From Methylorubrum populi (lineage in GTDB: Bacteria > Pseudomonadota > Alphaproteobacteria > Rhizobiales > Beijerinckiaceae), in NCBI GenBank assembly GCA_020741775.1, contig DYYG01000045.1:1-57158 (forward strand): 57,158 bases of DNA. The letters are read 5' to 3'. The notes beneath the pieces were generated by a model. The model saw nothing but the letters and a program-made list of their open reading frames with translations. It made no database searches and had not been told where the DNA came from. The position numbers were made by a program, and so were the translations under genes. Position 1 is the first letter of the stretch. Every line of letters starts with the position of its first letter. Of the stretch, positions 52,272 through 57,158 are shown in pieces.

Positions 52272-52296
52272 AACGGCAGCGGGAAAGGATCGTTCC
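52272..52296 (-). promoter_or_regulatory. Candidate EcfG (general stress) promoter for the SDR operon
   Basis: On the minus strand: GGAAC (52292-52296), a 16-base spacer, then CGTT (52272-52275), an exact match to the GGAAC-N16/17-CGTT consensus of the alphaproteobacterial PhyR/EcfG regulon. The implied leader before the SDR start is about 75 bases. I checked the other longer intergenic gaps by eye and saw no second exact match. Confidence 0.7.
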
Positions 52297-52396
52297 AGCC
52301 GCGCGCTGCGGCACTTGTGAAAGCGTTTGCGGGGATCGCCGCCACGCGGCACCCTGCCGGACCCGGTACAAAAGCGAATCGGATGGGAGGGACACC

Positions 52397-52831
52397 ATGA
52401 GTGCGAGCGACACGGCGCAGCCGGGTCCGGCCGTGCCTCCGAAGGGCGGTGTGGTTGCCTATCTCACCCTCGACGGTGCCCTGCGGGCGGCGGAGTTCTA
52501 CAAAGCCGCGTTCGGGGCCGAGATCGTCGCCTCCATCCCTCCGGATGAGCAGGGGCGGACCATGCATGTTCACCTGATCGTGAATGGCAGCTCGGTGATG
52601 CTCTGCGACGCCTTTCCCGAATACGGTCATCCGCTCCAGGCGCCACAATCCTTCAGCCTGCTCCTGCCGGTCGAGGAGATCGCGGTCTGGTGGGACCGGG
52701 CCGTGGCGGCGGGGGCGGAGGTGGTCACCCCCTATCAGACGATGTTCTGGGGTGACGTCTACGGGCAGCTGCGCGACCCGTTCGGCGTGATCTGGGCGAT
52801 GAACCAGCCCGGTCAGCCGGCCGGATCGTGA
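52397..52831 (+). CDS. VOC-family (PhnB/glyoxalase-like) protein
   Basis: 144 residues. 'VVAYLTLDGALRAAEFYKAA' then 'FGAEIVASIPPDEQGRTMHV' and 'LIVNGSSVMLCDAFPEYGHP' follow the PhnB-type vicinal-oxygen-chelate fold, with the C-terminal 'QLRDPFGVIWAMN' as the closing strand. Metal-binding residues are not certain. Stop overlaps or abuts the following AHSA1 gene; such pairs often encode stress or small-molecule-binding proteins of unknown substrate. Confidence 0.85.
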   Translation: MSASDTAQPGPAVPPKGGVVAYLTLDGALRAAEFYKAAFGAEIVASIPPDEQGRTMHVHLIVNGSSVMLCDAFPEYGHPLQAPQSFSLLLPVEEIAVWWDRAVAAGAEVVTPYQTMFWGDVYGQLRDPFGVIWAMNQPGQPAGS

Positions 52832-52845
52832 GCGGGAGACACATC

Positions 52846-53316
52846 ATGGCCGATGCCGACGACCCGCGCGACCTCGTGCTGACCCGCCTGATCCCGGCCC
52901 CGCGCCGGGCGCTCTGGCGGGCCTGGACCGAACCGGATCTGCTGAAGGCGTGGTTCGCGCCGAAACCCTACACGACCCCGGTCGCCGAACTCGATCTGCG
53001 CCCCGGCGGCACCAGCCGCATCGTGATGCGCAGCCCCGACGGGCAGGACCTGCCCAATACCGGTGTCTATCTGGAGGTGATGCCCGACGAGCGCCTCGTC
53101 GTCACCGACGCCTATCGTTCGGCTTGGATCCCGTCCGACAAGCCGTTCCTGACGGTGATTCTCACCTTTGCCGACGAGGCCGGCGGCACCCGCTACACGG
53201 CGCGGGCCCGCCACTGGACCCTGGAGGACCGCCAGCGTCACGAGGAGATGGGCTTCGCCGAAGGCTGGGGGATCTGCGCCGACCAGCTCACGGAGCTGGT
53301 GACGGGACTGCGCTGA
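52846..53316 (+). CDS. SRPBCC/AHSA1-family protein
   Basis: 156 residues with the AHSA1 pattern: 'LTRLIPAPRRALWRAWTEPD', 'LLKAWFAPKPYTTPVAELDL', 'GYLE'-like 'GVYLEVMPDERLVVTDAY' and a C-terminal helix 'EGWGICADQLTELVTGL'. It should bind a hydrophobic ligand in the START-like cavity; substrate unknown. The ATG at 52846 has GGGAG eight bases upstream and is chosen over a GTG at 52828 that overlaps the VOC stop. Same operon as the VOC gene. Confidence 0.85.
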   Translation: MADADDPRDLVLTRLIPAPRRALWRAWTEPDLLKAWFAPKPYTTPVAELDLRPGGTSRIVMRSPDGQDLPNTGVYLEVMPDERLVVTDAYRSAWIPSDKPFLTVILTFADEAGGTRYTARARHWTLEDRQRHEEMGFAEGWGICADQLTELVTGLR

Positions 53317-53320
53317 CGAA

Positions 53321-53362
53321 CCGCCGGCACCCCCGCCCGGGACGGGGAGAGGAGACCGGCGG
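53321..53362. terminator. Bidirectional hairpin between AHSA1 and argF genes
   Basis: CCGCCGG (53321-53327) pairs with CCGGCGG (53356-53362), and within it CCCCG (53331-53335) with CGGGG (53343-53347). It sits between two convergent genes and has no T-tract, so it may end or stabilise transcripts from both sides. Confidence 0.4.
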
Positions 53363-53370
53363 GCGTGAGG

Positions 53371-54321
53371 TCAGGCCGCTTCGCCGAGGCACCAGGCCAG
53401 GATGCCCTTCTGGGCGTGCAGGCGGTTCTCGGCCTCGTCGAACACCACCGATTGCGGGCCGTCGATCACCTCCGTCGTGACCTCCTCGCCACGATGGGCC
53501 GGCAGGCAATGCAGGAAGATCGCGTCCTTGGCGGCGTGCGCCATCAGCGCCGCATCGACCCGGTAGGGCGAGAGCAGGTTGTGGCGGAAATGCTCGTCGT
53601 CATCGCCCATGGAGACCCAGCAATCGGTCACCACCGCGTCCGCGCCTTCCACCGCCGCATAGGCATCGGTGGTGGCGTTGACCCGCGCGCCCTCGCGCTC
53701 GGCCCAGGCGACCAGGGCCGGCGGCATCGCCAGCTCGTTCGGCGCCGCGACGTTGAGGGTGAAGTCGAAGCGCGCGGCGGCATGGACCCAGCTCGCCAGC
53801 ACGTTGTTGGCGTCGCCCGACCACGCGATGGTACGGCCCTTGATCGGTCCGCGATGCTCCTCGAAGGTCAGCAGGTCGGCCATGATCTGGCACGGATGCG
53901 AGACCTTGGTCAGAGCGTTGATGACCGGCACGGTGGCGTGTTCGGCCAACTCGACCATCAGCGTGTGATCGAGGGTGCGGATCACGATCGCATCGACGAA
54001 GCGGGACAGGACGCGGGCGGTGTCGGCCACGCTCTCGCCGCGGCCGAGCTGCATCTCCTTGCCCGTCAGCATCAGGGTCTCGCCGCCGAGCTCGCGCATC
54101 GCCACGTCGAAGGAGACGCGGGTGCGGGTCGAGGGCCGGTCGAACACCATGGCCAGCATCTTGCCGGTGAGGGGTCGCTCCTCCGCGCGCCTGCCCTTCA
54201 CGCGTGCCCGCTTCATGACGGCGGAAGCGTCGAGGACACCGCGCAGGGTCTCGGCGGAGAAATCCTTCAGGTCGAGGAAGTGGCGGACATGCGATCCGCT
54301 GCCGTTCAGGGTCGTGGTCAT
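53371..54321 (-). CDS. argF: Ornithine carbamoyltransferase
   Basis: 316 residues. Carbamoyl-phosphate site [16 protein letters not shown] (about 60-75), '[20 protein letters not shown]' with the HPxQ motif, ornithine site '[13 protein letters not shown]' and the catalytic [10 protein letters not shown]. It makes citrulline from ornithine and carbamoyl phosphate in arginine synthesis. It lies 74 bases after argD on the same strand, the argD-argF order common in alphaproteobacteria. Confidence 0.96.
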   Translation of the reverse strand: MTTTLNGSGSHVRHFLDLKDFSAETLRGVLDASAVMKRARVKGRRAEERPLTGKMLAMVFDRPSTRTRVSFDVAMRELGGETLMLTGKEMQLGRGESVADTARVLSRFVDAIVIRTLDHTLMVELAEHATVPVINALTKVSHPCQIMADLLTFEEHRGPIKGRTIAWSGDANNVLASWVHAAARFDFTLNVAAPNELAMPPALVAWAEREGARVNATTDAYAAVEGADAVVTDCWVSMGDDDEHFRHNLLSPYRVDAALMAHAAKDAIFLHCLPAHRGEEVTTEVIDGPQSVVFDEAENRLHAQKGILAWCLGEAA

Positions 54322-54395
54322 CTCAATATCTTCGCTCGCGGTGCCGCGCTCCGAGGGCCTCGCGCAACGCCCTGAGGGCGTCGCGCGAAAGCCGT

Positions 54396-55586
54396 TCAGG
54401 CGGCGCCGCGCATCTGCGCCTCCAGATCGGTCGCCGCGGCATCCAGCCGGGCCACGGCCTCGTCCACGTCCGCCTCGCCGACGATCAACGGCGGAAGCAG
54501 ACGGACCACGTTGTCGCCGGCCGGGATCACGAGCAAATGCCGTGCCCGCGCGGCCGCCGTGAACTCGGTGTTCGGCAGGTTGAGCTTCAGGCCCCGCATC
54601 AGCCCCTGGCCCCGCATCTCCGAGAAGATGTGGGGATGCCGGTCGATCAGCGCCGCGAGCTTCTGCGTGAGCAGCAGGCCCGTCCGCTCGACATGCTCCA
54701 GAAAGCCCGGCGCCAGCACCACATCGAGCACGGCGTTGCCCACCGCCATGGCCAGCGGATTGCCGCCGAAGGTGGTGCCGTGCGAGCCGGCGACCATGCC
54801 GCGGGCCGCCTCGCGGGTGGCGAGGCAGACGCCGAGGGGGAAGCCGCCGCCGATGCCCTTGGCCGCGCTCATGATGTCCGGGGTGATCCCCGACCATTCA
54901 TGGGCGAAGAACTTGCCGGTGCGGCCCACTCCGGTCTGCACCTCGTCCATGATGAGCAGCAGGCCGTGCGCGTCGCACAGGGAGCGCAGGCGCCGCAGCA
55001 TCTCGCCGGGAATCACCCGCAGGCCACCCTCGCCCTGGATCGGCTCGATCATCAGGGCGGCTGTTTCCGGCCCGATCGCCGCTTCGAGGGCGGCGAAGTC
55101 GCCGACCGGCACCTGATCGAAGCCTTCGACCTTCGGGCCGAAGCCGTCGATGTATTTCTGCTGGCCGCCGGCGGCGATGGTGGCCAGGGTGCGCCCGTGG
55201 AACGCGCCCTCGAAGGTAATGATGCGGTAGCGCTCCGGGTGGCCGCCGGTCGCATGATACTTGCGCGCCATCTTGATGGCGGCTTCGTTGGCCTCCGCGC
55301 CGGAATTGGCGAAGAAGGCCACGTCAGCGAAGGTCGCGTCCACGAGCCGCTGGCCCAGACGCTCCCCCTGCGGGATCTGGAACAGGTTCGAGGTGTGCCA
55401 GAGCTTCTGCGCCTGCGTGGTCAGCGCCTCCACCAGATGGGGATGGGCGTGGCCCAGGGCGTTGACGGCGATGCCGGCTCCGAAATCGAGGTAGCGGTCG
55501 CCGTTCTCGGCGACCAGCCATGCGCCCTCCCCTCGCTCGAAGGCGATTGGGGCGCGGGCATAGGTCGGGAGCAGGGCGGAGGTCAC
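54396..55586 (-). CDS. argD: Acetylornithine aminotransferase
   Basis: 396 residues, class III PLP aminotransferase. '[20 protein letters not shown]', '[20 protein letters not shown]', '[15 protein letters not shown]', cofactor Asp in [13 protein letters not shown], and the PLP lysine in [13 protein letters not shown] (about residue 247). It converts N-acetylglutamate semialdehyde to N-acetylornithine and may also serve lysine synthesis. GTG start. The leader holds a strong hairpin beginning near the predicted transcription start. Confidence 0.95.
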   Translation of the reverse strand: MTSALLPTYARAPIAFERGEGAWLVAENGDRYLDFGAGIAVNALGHAHPHLVEALTTQAQKLWHTSNLFQIPQGERLGQRLVDATFADVAFFANSGAEANEAAIKMARKYHATGGHPERYRIITFEGAFHGRTLATIAAGGQQKYIDGFGPKVEGFDQVPVGDFAALEAAIGPETAALMIEPIQGEGGLRVIPGEMLRRLRSLCDAHGLLLIMDEVQTGVGRTGKFFAHEWSGITPDIMSAAKGIGGGFPLGVCLATREAARGMVAGSHGTTFGGNPLAMAVGNAVLDVVLAPGFLEHVERTGLLLTQKLAALIDRHPHIFSEMRGQGLMRGLKLNLPNTEFTAAARARHLLVIPAGDNVVRLLPPLIVGEADVDEAVARLDAAATDLEAQMRGAA

Positions 55587-55621
55587 GCGGGTCCGTCTCC
55601 TCGGGCGCGATCCAAAAGAAA

Positions 55622-55647
55622 GTGCCGCCTCGTGGAGCGGGCGGCAC
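55622..55647 (-). promoter_or_regulatory. Leader hairpin of argD
   Basis: On the minus strand GTGCCGCC (55640-55647) pairs with GGCGGCAC (55622-55629) around a ten-base loop, followed by TTTCTTTT. It resembles an attenuator or terminator but begins about two bases after the predicted +1, so a 5'-end stabilising hairpin is as likely. It lies 36 bases before the argD start. Confidence 0.5.
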
Positions 55648-55654
55648 GGGCGCG

Positions 55655-55683
55655 ATTACTATGGAAGCGGTCTGCTCTGTCAA
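55655..55683 (-). promoter_or_regulatory. Sigma-70-type promoter of argD
   Basis: Minus strand TTGACA (55678-55683), a 17-base spacer, then AGTAAT (55655-55660; four of six to TATAAT). Predicted start near 55648. It is the best -35 match seen ahead of the arg genes. Confidence 0.5.
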
Positions 55684-55857
55684 TCTCGGCCGGGATTTTC
55701 CGGTGCTCTTTCTCATCAGCCGGCAAATGGTTCCGGCGGTCTTTACCTTCGCCGACGCCGCTGATCGATGGCCGTCCGACTGCGGGGGGCGGGGCTCGAC
55801 CGGTGTCGTGTCGCGGCTCCCGCGGCGGGCCGGTTTCCCTGGGTCTGCGGGAGGCGC

Positions 55858-56751
55858 TCAGGCCCGTTGCAGGCGCGACGCGCCGGTCGGCGAGCGGCCG
55901 ACGATCTTGCGGAAGGTCCGCCCCATCCGCCGCGCATCCGGGAAGCCGGCGCGGGCCGCCGCCTCGCTCAAGGAGACGGTGCCTGAGCGGATCAGCGACT
56001 GGGCCAGGGTCACGCGCTCGCGCAGGACGTATTGGTACGGCGTCACGCCGAAGCTGCCCTTGAACGCGCGGACGAAATAGCCCTCGCTCAGGCCGACCGC
56101 CTCGGCCATCTCGCCGAGCGAGAGTGGCGTGCCGATCCGCTCGGCCACGAGATCACGCACCCGCCGGGCTTGGCGCGGGTTGAGCGCCGCGTTGCGGCGG
56201 GGACCGGGCGCCGACAGGGCGCCGGAAGCCCGCAACACCGCGAGCGCGACGCTGTCGACCAGAAGCGCATCCGCAGCCTTGTCCCGGCCGCTCGCCTCCT
56301 GCCCCAGGGCGGAGAGGAGGTGGAACACGGTCATCCGCTCGGTGAGGTCACAGGTGATCGATGCGATCCGGGCCTGGGACAGCGGCGCCTCGATCATCCG
56401 CTCGACCGCAGCGGGCATGAAGGCGAGGTAGCGCCCGCGGCATTGCCCGCTCCAGAGCGTGCTGCCCTCGTAGCCGGGGCCGCGCAGGACGAAGGCCTCG
56501 CCCGTCCGCTCCTCGCTTTGTTCGCCCTCGGCGGGGCTGCCGCCGCTGAAGGTGAGCCGGGTCTGCCGGATGCCGTGCCATGTGCCGACGAGGAGGCCGT
56601 CGACGCGATGCGTGCTGTGGCCGGGGGTGCCGTAGGCGAAGTCGAGGAAGGCGATGCCGTCGAGGCCGCTGGCGGGAATCTGCCCGAAGATCGCGTCGGG
56701 CGGCGCGCTCAACTCGCCCTGGACGGAGGCGTTGACGAACGGAACGCTCAT
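55858..56751 (-). CDS. AraC-family transcriptional regulator
   Basis: 297 residues. The C-terminal double helix-turn-helix (about 192-292) has 'SLGEMAEAVGLSEGYFVRAF', 'KGSFGVTPYQYVLRERVTLA' and 'SEAAARAGFPDARRMGRTFR', the full AraC/XylS signature. The N-terminal half (1-170) resembles the AraC-binding-like domain of regulators such as those of fatty-alcohol or amide metabolism, with no obvious ligand. It is followed by the argD promoter region, but no target gene is evident. Its own upstream region carries no clear operator. Confidence 0.88.
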   Translation of the reverse strand: MSVPFVNASVQGELSAPPDAIFGQIPASGLDGIAFLDFAYGTPGHSTHRVDGLLVGTWHGIRQTRLTFSGGSPAEGEQSEERTGEAFVLRGPGYEGSTLWSGQCRGRYLAFMPAAVERMIEAPLSQARIASITCDLTERMTVFHLLSALGQEASGRDKAADALLVDSVALAVLRASGALSAPGPRRNAALNPRQARRVRDLVAERIGTPLSLGEMAEAVGLSEGYFVRAFKGSFGVTPYQYVLRERVTLAQSLIRSGTVSLSEAAARAGFPDARRMGRTFRKIVGRSPTGASRLQRA

Positions 56752-57077
56752 CTCCCGCTTCGTTCTCCCTGTCGCGGACGCGCTTCGTCGGCGCGTTTGC
56801 TGATCCTTGCCAAATCCTGACCGAACCGTCGCGCTTGCGCCGGATCAACCGTAACGGTTCACGATGTCCGTCGTTCCGCCCCGAAGCGGTCCGAGCCCAT
56901 CCCCGTCTTGGTCATCTCTGTCCTGAGCATCGCCGGAGGACCCGCGGCGGCGGCCGTGATGACCGCCGCCGCGGACGCATGGGATCGCGATGTCTTGCCA
57001 TCGCGATGTCTCATGCAGCGCCCGCTGCGCCGAGGCGACCGAGCCATCGGCGAGCGGGCGCTTGTGGGTCGCCGCGC
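56752..57077. other. Intergenic with a GC hairpin and a 12-bp direct repeat
   Basis: No supported gene. CGCGGCGGCGG (56943-56953) pairs perfectly with CCGCCGCCGCG (56963-56973). ATCGCGATGTCT occurs twice (56984-56995 and 57000-57011). Both lie between the Gly-rich gene end and the AraC gene on the minus strand. The hairpin lacks a T-tract; it may end the Gly-rich transcript with help from Rho. Confidence 0.45.
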
Positions 57078-57158
57078 TTACTTGCCGAGGACGCCACCGA
57101 GCAGGCCGCCAACGGCGCCGAGCACCGTGTCGAGCGTACCGCCGACGAGGCCGCCGAC
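57078..57158 (-). CDS. C-terminal end of a Gly/Leu/Val-rich small protein (partial)
   Basis: The last 26 codons before a TAA stop (57078-57080) encode a glycine-zipper-like sequence: 'VGGLVGGTLDTVLGAVGGLL' then GGVLGK. The start lies beyond the window. Similar short glycine-rich, membrane-associated proteins are common in Methylobacterium, but the fragment is too small for a function. Frame choice is supported by the regular G-G-x-x pattern and the stop. Confidence 0.55.
   Translation of the reverse strand, partial: VGGLVGGTLDTVLGAVGGLLGGVLGK

Noticed and set aside
56859..57047. 62-residue minus-strand frame before the AraC gene
   Set aside because: Arg/Ala/Ser-rich, crosses a hairpin and a direct repeat, and has no ribosome binding site or family.

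Overview
The window is about 57 kb of very GC-rich DNA with dense genes, short intergenic gaps and many GTG/TTG starts. It looks like chromosome from an alphaproteobacterium of the Hyphomicrobiales, most likely Methylobacterium/Methylorubrum. The pointers are a PmtA-type phospholipid methyltransferase, SciP (CtrA inhibitor) beside a Caulobacter-order fliF-fliG-fliH-fliN-flbD block, a candidate EcfG (general stress) promoter, a DUF6894 protein, a kaiC-kaiB-kaiB-kinase cluster and a bphO-bphP pair. I saw no rRNA, tRNA, CRISPR array, insertion sequence or prophage.

Layout. 0-2.7 kb: end of a ferredoxin-NADP reductase gene, then small hypothetical genes. 2.9-8.2 kb: haem uptake operon hemP-hmuT-hmuU-hmuV with the haem receptor hmuR. 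9.5-14.5 kb: a second iron operon made of a TonB siderophore receptor, DUF3649, a PepSY transmembrane protein and DUF3325. 14.6-18.1 kb: a degenerate staphylococcal-nuclease-fold protein, a FeuN/FeuP/FeuQ-like periplasmic regulator plus two-component system, and an orphan receiver. 18.5-22.7 kb: kaiC, two kaiB genes and a PAS/hybrid histidine kinase. 22.8-31 kb: Sua5/TsaC, an acyl-CoA dehydrogenase, a TetR repressor divergent from an EmrAB-type efflux pair, and a sensor kinase. 31-34 kb: VTT membrane protein, PmtA and MnmA. 34.3-42.5 kb: flagellar genes fliK, flgD, sciP, fliF, fliG, fliH, fliN and flbD. 42.5-46.5 kb: a truncated PAP2 gene, a small gene plus a KpsE/Wzz-like polysaccharide protein, a thioredoxin-like [2Fe-2S] protein and an HpnL-like flippase. 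46.5-49.8 kb: haem oxygenase bphO and a bacteriophytochrome kinase. 50-52.2 kb: a short-chain dehydrogenase and a disulfide reductase behind the EcfG-type promoter. 52.4-57.2 kb: VOC and AHSA1 proteins, argF, argD, an AraC regulator and the end of a Gly-rich protein.

How the genes work together. Three blocks concern iron and haem: hmu, the siderophore receptor operon and the FeuNPQ-like sensor. BphO would turn haem into biliverdin, the chromophore of the adjacent phytochrome. Light and time signalling are represented by the phytochrome and the Kai cluster. The flagellar block carries candidate control sites for both CtrA (upstream of fliF and, more weakly, sciP) and sigma-54 (upstream of fliK), fitting the FlbD and SciP regulators encoded there.

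The most unusual items are: a bacteriophytochrome whose N-terminal PAS domain closely resembles photoactive yellow protein but has lost the chromophore cysteine and the other pocket residues; a KaiA-less Kai cluster with two divergent KaiBs and a Ser-Ser phosphosite in KaiC; a nuclease-fold protein lacking catalytic residues; and several candidate promoters and operators that can be tested directly. All functions are inferred from motifs read by eye; no database search was run.
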